The notes: generated by a model not told the origin, from the letters alone. A DNA stretch of 64,000 nt from Bog-756 sp963828385 (GCA_963828385.1 CAWHEF010000002.1:1302001-1366000); one strand, 5' to 3'. Numbered from the stretch's first letter, positions 43,143 through 52,322 are shown. Translations and numbers: made by a program.

Positions 43143-43892
43143 ATGTCGGGACACTCGAAGTGGGCGACGACCAAGTACCGCAAGGGGGCCCAGGACGCGG
43201 CGCGGGCCAAGGTGTTCGCCAAGATCATCCGCCAGGTGGAAGTGGCCGCCCGGGAGGGGGGCAGCGATCTCTCGGCCAACGCCAGCCTGCGCACCATGTA
43301 CGCCAAGGCCCGGGACGCGTCGGTCCCGATCGACACGATCGAGCGGGCCATCAAGCGCGGCTCGGGCGAGCTCGAAGGAGTGCGCTACGAGTCGATCGCC
43401 TACGAGGGTTATGCCCCCGACGGCGTGGCGGTGCTGGTCGAGTGCCTGTCCGACAATCGCAACCGCACCGGAGCCGAGATCCGCAACCTGTTCACCAAGA
43501 ACGGCGGGTCGATGGCGGAGCCGGGCTCCGTGAGCTGGCAGTTCGAGCGCAAGGGAACGGTCCCGGTGCCCCGGACGAATGAGGAAGAGCGCGTCCTCGA
43601 AGTGGCGATGGAAGCGGGAGCCGAGGACTTGGAGGACCTCGGCGAACGCTGGGTCGTGACGACGGCGCCGACCGATCTGACGACGGTGCACGACTCGCTC
43701 GAAGCGGCGGGACTGGAGCCCGGGGCGGCCGAGCTGACCATGGTCCCGACCTCGACGGTGGTGGTGGACGAGGAGCCTGAGGCGAAGCGGGTCTTGCGCC
43801 TCGTCGAAGCGCTCGACGATCACGACGACGTGCAGAATGTCTACGCCAACTACGACATCCCCGACGCCGTGCTTGCCGCGTACCAGAGTTGA
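43143..43892 (+). CDS. yebC: YebC/TACO1-family protein
   Basis: A 249-residue YebC protein: MSGHSKWATTKYRKGAQDAA (usually MAGHSKWANIKHRK), then FAKIIRQVEVAAREGG, SIDTIERAIKRG-like VPIDTIERAIKRGSGELEGV, and NRTGAEIRNLFTKNGGSMAE. Three domains are expected, with the C-terminal VYANYDIPDAVLAAY typical. YebC proteins act on translating ribosomes or as transcriptional regulators; some control ruvC-type genes, and the position just before ruvCAB is conserved across actinobacteria. Confidence 0.93.
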   Translation: MSGHSKWATTKYRKGAQDAARAKVFAKIIRQVEVAAREGGSDLSANASLRTMYAKARDASVPIDTIERAIKRGSGELEGVRYESIAYEGYAPDGVAVLVECLSDNRNRTGAEIRNLFTKNGGSMAEPGSVSWQFERKGTVPVPRTNEEERVLEVAMEAGAEDLEDLGERWVVTTAPTDLTTVHDSLEAAGLEPGAAELTMVPTSTVVVDEEPEAKRVLRLVEALDDHDDVQNVYANYDIPDAVLAAYQS

Positions 43893-44024
43893 CCCGTGTC
43901 GCCGCCGTCCGGCTGAGCGACCGCGGCCGGGCCCGACGAGAGCCCACCGCCGGTGGTGCCGACGTCCTCGCCAAGGGTGCCGGGGATCCCCCCGCCGGCT
44001 CTAAGCGCCGCTAGCATCGAACGG

Positions 44025-44546
44025 GTGTTCGTCCTCGGCATCGACCCAGGCTTGTCGCGCTGCGGATACGGTGTGGTCACCCGGCGGGGAGCGGGGATGC
44101 GCGCAATCGCCGGCGGTGTGCTCGCCACCGATCCCGACGAGGACCTGCCGGCCCGGCTGTCGGTCCTGGGTCGCGAGCTCCGCTCCCTCGTCCATGAGTT
44201 CCGACCCGGCGCCATCGTGGTCGAGCGGGTGTTCTTCCAGGTGAACGCCAGAACCGCCATGGCGACGGGGATGGCCGCCGGCCTGGCGCTCGCCACCGCC
44301 GCCGACTCGGGGTGCGAGGTGACCCAGTACACCTCGAACGAGGTGAAGCAAGCACTGGTGGGCTACGGCGGTGCCAGCAAGGAACAGGTCCAGCGCATGG
44401 TGGCCTCGGTCCTCGGGCTGCCGGTTCCTCCGCGCCCGCCTGACGTGGCCGACGCCCTGGCTCTCGCCGCCTGTCATCTGACGACGGAGCCGCTCCGCCG
44501 GGCGGTTGCGGCCTCCGTGAGCCCGACCGGGCCGGAGGTGCCGTGA
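44025..44546 (+). CDS. ruvC: Holliday junction resolvase RuvC
   Basis: A 173-residue RuvC, the usual length, using GTG 44025; the open frame upstream to 43953 lacks homology. Active-site residues are the Asp in FVLGIDPGLSRCGYGV, the Glu in AIVVERVFFQVNARTAMATG, and the C-terminal pair in PRPPDVADALALAACH. It cuts Holliday junctions delivered by RuvAB. The stop overlaps the ruvA GTG (GTGA), and ruvB follows with ATGA, giving a tightly coupled ruvCAB operon. Confidence 0.95.
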   Translation: MFVLGIDPGLSRCGYGVVTRRGAGMRAIAGGVLATDPDEDLPARLSVLGRELRSLVHEFRPGAIVVERVFFQVNARTAMATGMAAGLALATAADSGCEVTQYTSNEVKQALVGYGGASKEQVQRMVASVLGLPVPPRPPDVADALALAACHLTTEPLRRAVAASVSPTGPEVP

Positions 44547-45133
44547 TCGGGTCGCTGCGCGGCACGGTCATCGACCACCCGGCCCCCGGCGAGGTGGTCA
44601 TCGATGTGGGCGGGGTGGGATACCGGGTCTCGGTCCCACCGTCGCTCATCGCCGAGTTGAGCCGATCGAAGGAACAGGTGCTCGTGCACGTCCACACCAA
44701 TGTCCGTGACGACGCCATCGTTCTCTACGGGTTCGCCCATCCCGACGAGCGACGCTGCTTCGAGGCGCTGATCGGAGCACACGGGGTCGGACCGTCCCTC
44801 GCCCTCGCCATCCTCTCGGCGCTCTCGCCGGCGTCCTTGTCGACGGCCGTGCTCGAGGACGACCTCGAAACGTTGTGCATGGTGCCCGGAGTGGGCAAGA
44901 AGACAGCAGCGCGACTCCTGCTCGAGCTGAAGGCCCGCTTGGACCTGCCGACGTTGGACGGCCGTTCGGGAACGAGCGCCTCGACATCCCCCCGGGTCGA
45001 GGCGCAGGCCGCTCTCCTGGAGCTCGGATACGCACCCGACGAGGTGCGGGGCGTGCTCGATTCGGTGGACGGGGAAGGCCCGGTCGAAGACCTGGTGCGA
45101 TCGGCCCTGCGCGAGCTGGCCCGGAGCCGATGA
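44543..45133 (+). CDS. ruvA: Holliday junction DNA helicase subunit RuvA
   Basis: A 196-residue RuvA. The N-terminal OB fold reads MIGSLRGTVIDHPAPGEVVI and VGYRVSVPPSLIAEL. Domain II has two helix-hairpin-helix motifs (EALIGAHGVGPSLALAILSA and LCMVPGVGKKTAARLLLELK). The C-terminal domain III that binds RuvB is AALLELGYAPDEVRGVLDSV. It begins with GTG overlapping the ruvC stop, and its own stop overlaps the ruvB ATG. Confidence 0.94.
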   Translation: MIGSLRGTVIDHPAPGEVVIDVGGVGYRVSVPPSLIAELSRSKEQVLVHVHTNVRDDAIVLYGFAHPDERRCFEALIGAHGVGPSLALAILSALSPASLSTAVLEDDLETLCMVPGVGKKTAARLLLELKARLDLPTLDGRSGTSASTSPRVEAQAALLELGYAPDEVRGVLDSVDGEGPVEDLVRSALRELARSR

Positions 45134-46251
45134 CACGGGGCGCTCGCCGCGAGGTGGTCATGGGAGAGCATGTGATGGGAGAGGGCGCGTCCGGCGCTGC
45201 CGGGATCGACGGAGGCGACACCGGGTCGGACGGGACGACGCCCGTGCGCCGTCCCGTCGATCCAGCCCCCGGCGTGGTGGAGGAGTTGGAGGATGCCGGG
45301 CTGCGGCCGGGCACCCTGGTCGAGTTCATCGGCCAAGGTCAGCTCACCGAGCACCTCCGCATCGTCATCGAGGCGGCCCGCAAAAGGGACCAGCCCGTCG
45401 ACCACCTGCTGTTCGCCGGGCCACCGGGACTGGGGAAGACGTCGCTGGCCGGGATCGTGGCCGCCGAGATGGGGGTTGGGCTCCGCATCACCGCCGGGCC
45501 CGTTCTCGTCCGGGCGGGCGACCTGGCCGCTCTGCTGACCGATCTCCAGGAGGGTGACGTCCTGTTCATCGACGAGATCCATCGGCTGCACCGGGCCGTG
45601 GAAGAGATCCTCTATCCGGCGATGGAGGACTTCAAGCTCGACATCATGATCGGGAAAGGCCCGATGGCCCGCAGCATCCGCCTCGATCTGCCGCGATTCA
45701 CCCTGATCGGGGCGACGACCAGGACGGGGCTGGTGGCCGGGCCGCTCAGGGACAGGTTCGGGTTCGTGGGCCGCCTCGACCACTACGACATCGTCGACCT
45801 CTGCGCCATCGTGGCCCGCAGCGCGGGGATACTCGGGGTGCCGATCGACGACGATGGTGCCCGCCGGATAGCCGAGCGCTCCCGGGGGACACCTCGGATC
45901 GCCAATCGGCTGCTGCGGCGGGTGCGGGACTACGTCGAGGTACGGGGGGACGGCCGGATCGACTCGTCGGCGGCGGTGGAGGGCCTCGAGGTGTTCGGGG
46001 TGGACCAGCTCGGCCTGGACAAGGTCGACCGGTCCATCCTGGACGTGCTCTGTCGACGCTTCGCAGGACGTCCAGTGGGGCTCACGACGCTGGCCCAGTG
46101 CGTCGGCGAGGAGCCCGACACGCTCGAGGACGCCTACGAGCCCTATCTGCTCCAACAGGGACTGCTCCAACGGACGACGCGGGGGCGAGTGGCGGGCCCC
46201 CGCGCCTTCGAGCACCTCGGCCTCGTACCGGTCGAGCCGCGACTGCTCTGA
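45130..46251 (+). CDS. ruvB: Holliday junction branch-migration ATPase RuvB
   Basis: A 373-residue RuvB with an N-terminal extension of about 55 residues before the usual start LRPGTLVEFIGQGQLTEHLR. Walker A is AGPPGLGKTSLAGIVAAEMG and Walker B is DVLFIDEIHRLHRAVEEILY. Sensor 1 is LIGATTRTGLVAGPLRDRFG, with the arginine finger region PLRDRFG, and sensor 2 is SRGTPRIANRLLRRVRD. The winged-helix DNA-binding domain ends in EHLGL. The canonical loop YPAMEDFKLDIMIGKGPMAR is complete. Translation is coupled to ruvA by ATGA. Confidence 0.95.
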   Translation: MTRGARREVVMGEHVMGEGASGAAGIDGGDTGSDGTTPVRRPVDPAPGVVEELEDAGLRPGTLVEFIGQGQLTEHLRIVIEAARKRDQPVDHLLFAGPPGLGKTSLAGIVAAEMGVGLRITAGPVLVRAGDLAALLTDLQEGDVLFIDEIHRLHRAVEEILYPAMEDFKLDIMIGKGPMARSIRLDLPRFTLIGATTRTGLVAGPLRDRFGFVGRLDHYDIVDLCAIVARSAGILGVPIDDDGARRIAERSRGTPRIANRLLRRVRDYVEVRGDGRIDSSAAVEGLEVFGVDQLGLDKVDRSILDVLCRRFAGRPVGLTTLAQCVGEEPDTLEDAYEPYLLQQGLLQRTTRGRVAGPRAFEHLGLVPVEPRLL

Positions 46252-46271
46252 CACCTGGACTCGGCGCACCG

Positions 46272-46301
46272 GGTCTCGGCTCCCCTGGTCTCGGCTCCCC
46301 T
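46272..46301. repeat. 15-bp tandem repeat, two copies, between ruvB and queA
   Basis: GGTCTCGGCTCCCCT occurs at 46272-46286 and exactly again at 46287-46301, in the 78-bp gap upstream of queA. No hairpin is formed. It would fall within the queA promoter or leader if queA has its own promoter. Confidence 0.9.
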
Positions 46302-46329
46302 GTGTGGGCGACGTCCGCCGCCTGCCACC

Positions 46330-47535
46330 ATGGAGGGGATGACCGAGCCGGTGCTTGCTGCGTCTTTGGCTCCGAGGGGTGGCGACTCGCCGTCCGGGCG
46401 TCCGAAGACGCCGGTCCCGATGGACGCCTATGCCTATGACCTGCCCGAGGCGGCCATCGCCCAACACCCGGTCGAGCCCCGCAGCGCAGCGCGGCTGCTC
46501 GTCGGGCCCGGCGTGGCGGAGAACGCCGGACCGGAGCACTGGACCATCGCCGACCTCCCGGCGCTTCTGCGTCCGGGCGATTGCCTGGTGGTCAACGACA
46601 CCCAGGTCATGGCCGCTCGCCTCAATCTCGTCAAGGCGTCGGGTGGCCGGGCCGAGGTGTTCCTGGTGGAGCCGGCCGCCGGCGATCCCGGTGATGCCAC
46701 CCGGTGGGTGGCCATGGTCCGACCCGGACGGCGATTGCCGCCCGGGACGCTGCTGGCCGAGGCCCACGGCTCTCCTCCGGTGGTCCGGATCGGACACCCG
46801 CTAGGGCCCGGTGACGACGGCCGGCGGGCCGTGCGCCTGCTCGACCCGACGGTCGTTGAGCGGTCCGGGACCATGCCGCTGCCGCCGTACATCCGTGCCT
46901 CGCTCGAGGACCCTGGTCGTTATCAGACCGTGTACGCCGGGCGTCGTCGGTTGCCCGATCAGTCGGCGGCGGCTCCGACGGCGGGGCTGCACTTCACGGC
47001 CGAGCTCCTGTCCCGGTGCCGGGCCGCCGGCGTCGGCGTCCATCGGCTCGATCTCGTCATCGGGCCCGACACGTTCCGGCCCGTGACCGCCGACCGACCC
47101 GAGGACCACGTCATGCACTCGGAGCGCTATCACGTGCCCGCGGAGACGATGAGGGCGGTAGAGGAGGCCGAGCGTGTGATCGCCGTGGGCACGACGGTGG
47201 TGCGTGCCCTCGAGTCGGCGGCGGCGACCGACGCCCTGGACGGCAGGACAAGCCTCTACATCCACGGAAGGTACAGGTTCCGGGTGGTGGACGTCCTCGT
47301 GACCAACTTCCACCTGCCGCGCTCGAGCCTCCTGCTGCTCGTCGAGGCGTTCTGCGGCCCGGGGTGGCGCCGGCTCTATGCCGACGCCCTGTCCGAGGGG
47401 TACCGGTTCCTCTCCTTCGGCGACGCCATGATCGTCGGCCGGGCCGGCAGCGGGGACGACACCGGAAGCGGGGACGACACCGGAAGCGGGGACGATGCCG
47501 GCACCCGGGCCGGAACGAGCGGAGCATCACGATGA
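46330..47535 (+). CDS. queA: S-adenosylmethionine:tRNA ribosyltransferase-isomerase
   Basis: A 401-residue QueA. The core starts MDAYAYDLPEAAIAQHPVEP and has LVVNDTQVMAARLNLVKASG, YQTVYAGRRRLPDQSAAAPT (usual PGSAAAPTAGLH), AGLHFTAELLSRCRAAGVGV and VHRLDLVIGPDTFRPV. It ends FLSFGDAMIV as in other members. It transfers the ribosyl part of SAM to preQ1 in tRNA to make epoxyqueuosine. The first 30 residues lack homology, so ATG 46420 may be the true start. The C-terminus carries three GSGDDT repeats followed by a Gly/Ser-rich end. The stop overlaps the tgt ATG (ATGA). Confidence 0.92.
   Translation: MEGMTEPVLAASLAPRGGDSPSGRPKTPVPMDAYAYDLPEAAIAQHPVEPRSAARLLVGPGVAENAGPEHWTIADLPALLRPGDCLVVNDTQVMAARLNLVKASGGRAEVFLVEPAAGDPGDATRWVAMVRPGRRLPPGTLLAEAHGSPPVVRIGHPLGPGDDGRRAVRLLDPTVVERSGTMPLPPYIRASLEDPGRYQTVYAGRRRLPDQSAAAPTAGLHFTAELLSRCRAAGVGVHRLDLVIGPDTFRPVTADRPEDHVMHSERYHVPAETMRAVEEAERVIAVGTTVVRALESAAATDALDGRTSLYIHGRYRFRVVDVLVTNFHLPRSSLLLLVEAFCGPGWRRLYADALSEGYRFLSFGDAMIVGRAGSGDDTGSGDDTGSGDDAGTRAGTSGASR
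47446..47499. repeat. 18-bp tandem repeat, three copies, in the queA tail
   Basis: Units of 18 bp at 47446, 47464 and 47482 encode GSGDDT, GSGDDT and GSGDDA. They lie after the last conserved residues of QueA, where extra length should be tolerated, and just before the tgt start. Confidence 0.92.
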
Positions 47536-48680
47536 CCCGAGCCCGGGTGCGGGTCTCGGCAACCGACGGCGACGCCCGGGCCGGAACGGTCGAGACGGCC
47601 CGGGGGGCCTACCCGGTGCCGACGTTCATGCCGGTCGGTACCCGCGGAGCAGTGAAGGCGTTGGACGCCGCCGATCTCGAAAGCATCGGTGCCGACGTCG
47701 TGCTGGCCAACGCCTACCACCTGATGCTCAGACCGGGCGCCGACGTCGTGGCCCGCCTCGGGGGGCTCCACCGCTTCATGGGGTGGGACGGGCACGCCCT
47801 CACCGACTCGGGTGGCTTCCAGGTCCACTCCCTGTCGCCGGCCGTCGACGACGACGGCGTCACCTTCACCTCGGTCTACGACGGGTCCCGTCTGCGCCTG
47901 ACCCCCGAGGCGGCGGTGGAGGCCCAGGGACTGCTCGGGGCGGACACCCAGATGGTCCTCGACGTGTGCACGTCGCTCCCGGCGTCCGACGTCGAGCTCC
48001 GCACTGGTCTCGAACGGACGGCGGCCTGGGCAGAACGGGCCCGTCGGCACTTCGATCAGCTCGACGAGAGGCCGGAGGGGCAGGCCCTGTTCGGCATCGT
48101 TCAGGGCGGCACGGATCCACTCCTTCGCAAGGAGAGTGCCGAGCGGACGGTGGCGCTCGAATTCGACGGGTACGCCATCGGCGGGCTGTCGGTGGGAGAG
48201 CCCCGGTCGGCGCTGCTCGAGACGCTGGCGGCGACGGTCCCCCTCCTTCCCGTCGATCGCCCCCGGTACCTGATGGGGGTGGGGGACCCGGTCGGCATCG
48301 TCGAGGCCGTCGCCCTCGGAGTCGACCAGTTCGACTGCGTGGCCCCGACGCGGATGGCCCGGCACGGAGCATTGCTCACGAGCGCCGGAAGGCTCAATCT
48401 CCGCAATGCCGTCCACGCCGACGACGACCGACCGCTGGACGGTGCCTGCGACTGTTCGACGTGCCGGCGCTGGTCGCGGGGGTACCTCCGCCATCTGCTG
48501 GGGGTCGGCGAGCCCACGGCATGGCGGCTGCTCAGCATGCACAACCTCACGTTCATGGCCCATCTGCTCGGCGAGGCCCGCGCCGCCATTGCGGCGGGAA
48601 TGCTCGCAGACCTGAGGTCCGAGACCGCCGCCCTCTGGCCGGACAGGGGGCGGTCACCGGAGCAGGCGAGCCTGGGGTAG
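47532..48680 (+). CDS. tgt: tRNA-guanine transglycosylase
   Basis: A 382-residue bacterial TGT. Catalytic and binding segments are FMPVGTRGAVKALDAADLES, ANAYHLMLRPGADVV, ALTDSGGFQVHSLS (general-acid Asp), FGIVQGGTDPLLRKESAERT, YAIGGLSVGEP, and the nucleophile Asp in ALGVDQFDCVAPTRMARHG. The zinc site CDCSTCRRW with the later His (LLSMHNL) is complete. It exchanges G34 for preQ1 in tRNAs for Asn, Asp, His and Tyr, giving the substrate of QueA. The pairing shows that queuosine is made or salvaged, which most well-studied actinobacteria do not do. Confidence 0.94.
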   Translation: MTRARVRVSATDGDARAGTVETARGAYPVPTFMPVGTRGAVKALDAADLESIGADVVLANAYHLMLRPGADVVARLGGLHRFMGWDGHALTDSGGFQVHSLSPAVDDDGVTFTSVYDGSRLRLTPEAAVEAQGLLGADTQMVLDVCTSLPASDVELRTGLERTAAWAERARRHFDQLDERPEGQALFGIVQGGTDPLLRKESAERTVALEFDGYAIGGLSVGEPRSALLETLAATVPLLPVDRPRYLMGVGDPVGIVEAVALGVDQFDCVAPTRMARHGALLTSAGRLNLRNAVHADDDRPLDGACDCSTCRRWSRGYLRHLLGVGEPTAWRLLSMHNLTFMAHLLGEARAAIAAGMLADLRSETAALWPDRGRSPEQASLG

Positions 48681-48684
48681 TGTC

Positions 48685-48701
48685 GGTCCGCTGTGCGGAC
48701 C
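48685..48701 (+). terminator. Candidate terminator hairpin after tgt
   Basis: GGTCCG-CTGTG-CGGACC is a perfect 6-bp stem with a 5-base loop, four bases after the tgt stop and 23 bases before the yajC ATG. It separates the queuosine pair from the Sec genes. There is no long T-tract. Confidence 0.45.
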
Positions 48702-48724
48702 TTCCAATCCCTTCCTGATCACCG

Positions 48725-49312
48725 ATGAGTGCTGTCCTCGCAGCGGCTACGACGACGGTCGCCGCCACCTCCAAGTCTTCTTCGAGCAGCAGCTCCTTCT
48801 TCCTCATCATCATCGTCATCGGTGCTGCGTTCTATTTCTTCTTCTACCGGCCCCAGCAGCGCAAGGCCAAGGCAGCCCGGGAGGCGGCCAACACGTTCGA
48901 TGTCGGTGACGAGGTCCTCACCGCCGGGGGCGTCGTGGGCCACGTCATCGACATCGACGGCGACCGGGTCACGCTCGAGACCAGCGTCGGAGCGTCCTTC
49001 GTCGTGCTCAAGCAGTATGTCCTCAGACGGATCGAACCGGCGGCCGTGGACGACGACACCGAAGTCGCCGACGGAGAGGACGAGTTCGAGGACGACTACG
49101 AGGGCGAAGTCGGCGAGGACGACGTCGGGGACGAGGACGATGACGTCGCCGAGGGTGGGGTTGAGGTGACGGGCGACGACAACGCCGACCACGCTGCGGG
49201 CCCGTCGGCCAACGGCCCGGCCGCCAATGGATCCGGTGACCGTGGATCCGGTGGCGGTGGGGGAGACGCCGGTCGCAACCGGCGAGCCCGGCGCGGTCGC
49301 TCGAACCCCTGA
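48725..49312 (+). CDS. yajC: Preprotein translocase accessory subunit YajC with acidic tail
   Basis: A 195-residue YajC, about twice the usual length. One membrane span (FFLIIIVIGAAFYFFFYRPQ) is followed by the conserved YRPQQRKAKAAREAANTFDV and VGDEVLTAGGVVGHVIDIDG. After residue 105 comes an Asp/Glu-rich segment (EDEFEDDYEGEVGEDDVGDE) and then a Gly/Asn-rich, basic end; neither belongs to the family core. It associates with SecDF at the translocon. secD starts six bases downstream. Confidence 0.92.
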   Translation: MSAVLAAATTTVAATSKSSSSSSSFFLIIIVIGAAFYFFFYRPQQRKAKAAREAANTFDVGDEVLTAGGVVGHVIDIDGDRVTLETSVGASFVVLKQYVLRRIEPAAVDDDTEVADGEDEFEDDYEGEVGEDDVGDEDDDVAEGGVEVTGDDNADHAAGPSANGPAANGSGDRGSGGGGGDAGRNRRARRGRSNP

Positions 49313-49318
49313 GCGGCC

Positions 49319-50827
49319 ATGAAGGACAAGCGGCCGCTGTGGATCAGCCTGTTCGCCGTGGTGGCGGCGGCAGTGATCGCACTCGTGGCCACCATCTCGG
49401 CGGGATGGTCGCCGAAGCTGGGCCTCGACCTCGACGGGGGGTTGTCGGTCGTCTACCGGACGCACCGCACCGTGGACAAGGCCGAGCTCAACACGATCAT
49501 CACCATCCTCGGCGAGCGGGTGAACGCCGGGACGAGCGGGGCCACTGTGGAGAGCCAGGGTAAGAACCAGATCGCCGTGTCGGTCCCCGGTGAGCAGAAC
49601 AGCCAGAAGGTGCTGAAGACGCTGGGCGAGACGGCCGAACTGCTGTTCCGTCCCGTCGAGTGCTTCGCCCCTGCCCTGTCGCTGAAGAAGGGACAGAGTC
49701 CCTCACCGGGGCCGCTCCCGGCCTGCGTCACCCAGTACCAGGCCACGGCGGCAAACCTCCAGATGAACGCGAACGGCGGCGTGGGCAACACCAGCTTCGG
49801 GCCCGATCCCCAGTTCGCGACCTACCCCTCGACCTCGCCGAACAACGACGCCAAGGGCGCCACCGTGCTCCTTCCGGGAGCGACCAACTCCTGCTATGGG
49901 GGCAGATGCGTGCTCGGCCCGGCCCAGGTCACCGGCAGCTCGATCAAGTCGGCCAATGCCCAGCTGACGAACTCGGGCCAGTGGGCGGTGAACCTGAGCC
50001 TGGACGGTGCCGGCGCGACGGCCTGGGACAACCTTTCCCGCCAGCAGTTCCATGCCTTCGTCGGCATCGATCTCGACGGGCAGGTGATCTCGGCTCCGGG
50101 GACCCTGCCGGGACAGCAGACGTTCACGTCGTTCGGCGGTCAGGTCCAGATCACGGGCAACTTCACCGAGGCCTCGGCGAAGACGCTGGCCACCCAGCTC
50201 AGCTTCGGAGCCCTCCCCGTGAAGCTCGACCAGCAGACGGTCCAGACCGTCTCGCCCACGCTCGGTAAGGCGTCGCTGCGGGCCGGGCTCATCGCCGGCC
50301 TGGCCGGCCTGGCCATCGTCATGTTGTACGTCATCTTCTACTACCGGCTTCTCGGGTTGGTCGTGGTGGCCGGGCTGGCTGTGACCGCGGCATTGCTGTG
50401 GGCGATCATCGCCATCATGGGACAGAGCGGTATCACCATCGACCTGGCCGGTGTCATCGGCGTCATCGTGTCGGTCGGGATCACGGTCGACTCCTACATC
50501 GTCTACTTCGAACGACTGAAAGACGAGGCCCGCTCGGGCCGCACCATCCGCACCAGCGTCGACCGCGGCTTCGCCAGCGCCTTCCGCACCGTGCTGGCTG
50601 CCGACGCCGTATCACTGCTCGGGGCGGTGATCCTGTACTACGTCTCGGTCGGGCCGGTCCAGGGGTTCGCACTCTTCCTCGGCATCTCGACGCTGCTCGA
50701 CGTAGTGGTGACGTACTTCTTCACCCGACCCTTCGTCATCCTGCTGGGCCGCAGCCGGAGCAGCACGAACGTCGGCGGCATGACCGTGGCGAGCGGGCTG
50801 GGCGTCACCGCCGAGGCAACGCCGTGA
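49319..50827 (+). CDS. secD: Protein-export membrane protein SecD
   Basis: A 502-residue SecD. One N-terminal span (LWISLFAVVAAAVIALVATI) is followed by LGLDLDGGLSVVYRTHRTVD (the LGLDLxGG motif) and a periplasmic region with NTIITILGERVNAGTSGATV. The C-terminal RND-like block has five spans with FGALPVKLDQQTVQTVSPTL, IDLAGVIGVIVSVGITVDSY (proton path) and FERLKDEARSGRTIRTSVDR. It works with SecF to pull exported proteins using the proton gradient. The gap to secF is 13 bp. Confidence 0.94.
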   Translation: MKDKRPLWISLFAVVAAAVIALVATISAGWSPKLGLDLDGGLSVVYRTHRTVDKAELNTIITILGERVNAGTSGATVESQGKNQIAVSVPGEQNSQKVLKTLGETAELLFRPVECFAPALSLKKGQSPSPGPLPACVTQYQATAANLQMNANGGVGNTSFGPDPQFATYPSTSPNNDAKGATVLLPGATNSCYGGRCVLGPAQVTGSSIKSANAQLTNSGQWAVNLSLDGAGATAWDNLSRQQFHAFVGIDLDGQVISAPGTLPGQQTFTSFGGQVQITGNFTEASAKTLATQLSFGALPVKLDQQTVQTVSPTLGKASLRAGLIAGLAGLAIVMLYVIFYYRLLGLVVVAGLAVTAALLWAIIAIMGQSGITIDLAGVIGVIVSVGITVDSYIVYFERLKDEARSGRTIRTSVDRGFASAFRTVLAADAVSLLGAVILYYVSVGPVQGFALFLGISTLLDVVVTYFFTRPFVILLGRSRSSTNVGGMTVASGLGVTAEATP

Positions 50828-50840
50828 CCGGGAGGGCGGG

Positions 50841-52322
50841 GTGAACCGGCGGGGGAGGACCGACGGCTTGGCGGGCGGCGACGGCTTGGCGGGCACCGAC
50901 GGCGCCGGCACACCCGATGACGGCCTTTCGTCCCCCGGCGACATCCTCGAGGAGGATTTCGACCAAGAGCTGGTGCTGGCCGAGGAGGGGACCCAGGACC
51001 GGAGGACGAAGTCGAGGAGGTCGAACGTCCTTCTGCGTCTCTACCGGGGCGAGACCGCTTTCGATTTCATCGGTAACCGTCGGTGGTGGTTCGCGGCTTC
51101 GTTGCTCATCATCGTGATCGGGCTCTTCTCGATCGGGGTGCGCGGCTTCAACTGGAGCATCGACTTCAGGGGAGGGCAGTCGTGGCAGGTCACCTCACCG
51201 ACGCTCACCGTGGCTCAGGCGACCTCGGCCGCCGAGTCGGCAGGGCTCACCCAGCCCACTGTCGTCCAGTTCACCAACCAGCTCGACCACGTCCGCCAGA
51301 TCCAGGTCACCGCAGACCTCAACTCGAAGTCCCAGGCCCAGCGCACCCAGATCGAGAACCAGGTGCAGGACGCCCTGGCCGGCGCTGCCCACACATCGAT
51401 CGAGCAGGTCTCCCTGAACGACGTGGGAGCGAGCTGGGGGTCGGAGGTCACGACACGGGCGATCGAGGCCCTGATCATCTTCTTCATCGCCGTGACCCTC
51501 TACATCTCGGTCCGGTTCGAGTTCAAGATGGCGGTGGCCGCCATCGTCGCCGTCATCCACGACATCCTGGTGACGGCCGGCATCTACTCGCTGACCGGCT
51601 TCCAGGTCACTCCGGACACCGTGGTGGCCGTCCTGACGGTGCTCGGCTATTCGCTCTACGACACGGTCGTCGTGTTCGACCGAATACGCGAGAACTCAAA
51701 GGGTTTGGGAGCTTCGGGCCGCATCACCTACTCGGACATGGTCAACCTGTCCATGAACCAGACGCTGGCCCGCTCGATCAACACCTCGCTGGTGGCCGTC
51801 ATCCCCGTGCTGTCCGTGCTCGTGATCGGAGCCATGTTCCTCGGGGCCATCTCGCTCGAGGACTTCGGCCTGGCCCTCGTCATCGGTCTGACCAGCGGTG
51901 CCTACTCGTCCATCTTCATCGCCTCGCCGCTCTTGGCGCTGATGAAGGAGCGGGAGCCTCGCTACGTCACGATCCGGCAGCGACTCGAGGCCCGTGGGGA
52001 GCGCCTCGCCGTCCTCACGCCGGCGACGGCGGCGGCCATGTCCGGCTCGAGGGGATCGCGGGGGCGTCCCGAGGGCCAGGCGACGACAACGGCCGGCGGC
52101 GTCATCCGCCCGGGGGCCTCCAAGTCGTCGAGGCGGTCGGCGACGGCGGTGGCCGACGAGCGGACCGATACCCGGCAGCCGGCGGCGACCGGGGCGACCG
52201 GCCAGAAGAGCCCCACCCCGGCGTCGCGGGCGGCCTCGCTCTCCGCCGGGGGGAACCGACCTCCGCCCCGGCCCCGCAAGGGCAGAGGCAGCAGAGGGAA
52301 GGGCAAGGGGAAGCACCGGTGA
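50841..52322 (+). CDS. secF: Protein-export membrane protein SecF with basic C-terminal extension
   Basis: A 493-residue SecF, longer than the usual 300-400. Residues 1-60 include a GGDGLAG-type repeat and polar sequence. The core has FDFIGNRRWWFAASLLIIVI, GFNWSIDFRGGQSWQVTSPT (IDFxGG motif), VLTVLGYSLYDTVVVFDRIR and NLSMNQTLARSINTSLVAVI. The last 120 residues are Ala/Arg/Gly-rich and end RGSRGKGKGKHR, a strongly basic cytoplasmic tail. It starts with GTG. It forms the SecDF complex with the gene upstream. Confidence 0.93.
   Translation: MNRRGRTDGLAGGDGLAGTDGAGTPDDGLSSPGDILEEDFDQELVLAEEGTQDRRTKSRRSNVLLRLYRGETAFDFIGNRRWWFAASLLIIVIGLFSIGVRGFNWSIDFRGGQSWQVTSPTLTVAQATSAAESAGLTQPTVVQFTNQLDHVRQIQVTADLNSKSQAQRTQIENQVQDALAGAAHTSIEQVSLNDVGASWGSEVTTRAIEALIIFFIAVTLYISVRFEFKMAVAAIVAVIHDILVTAGIYSLTGFQVTPDTVVAVLTVLGYSLYDTVVVFDRIRENSKGLGASGRITYSDMVNLSMNQTLARSINTSLVAVIPVLSVLVIGAMFLGAISLEDFGLALVIGLTSGAYSSIFIASPLLALMKEREPRYVTIRQRLEARGERLAVLTPATAAAMSGSRGSRGRPEGQATTTAGGVIRPGASKSSRRSATAVADERTDTRQPAATGATGQKSPTPASRAASLSAGGNRPPPRPRKGRGSRGKGKGKHR
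50862..50897. repeat. 18-bp tandem repeat, two copies, in the secF 5' end
   Basis: GACGGCTTGGCGGGCGGC at 50862 is followed by a copy with two changes at 50880. It encodes GLAGGD-type residues near the N-terminus of SecF, ahead of the conserved core. Confidence 0.85.
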
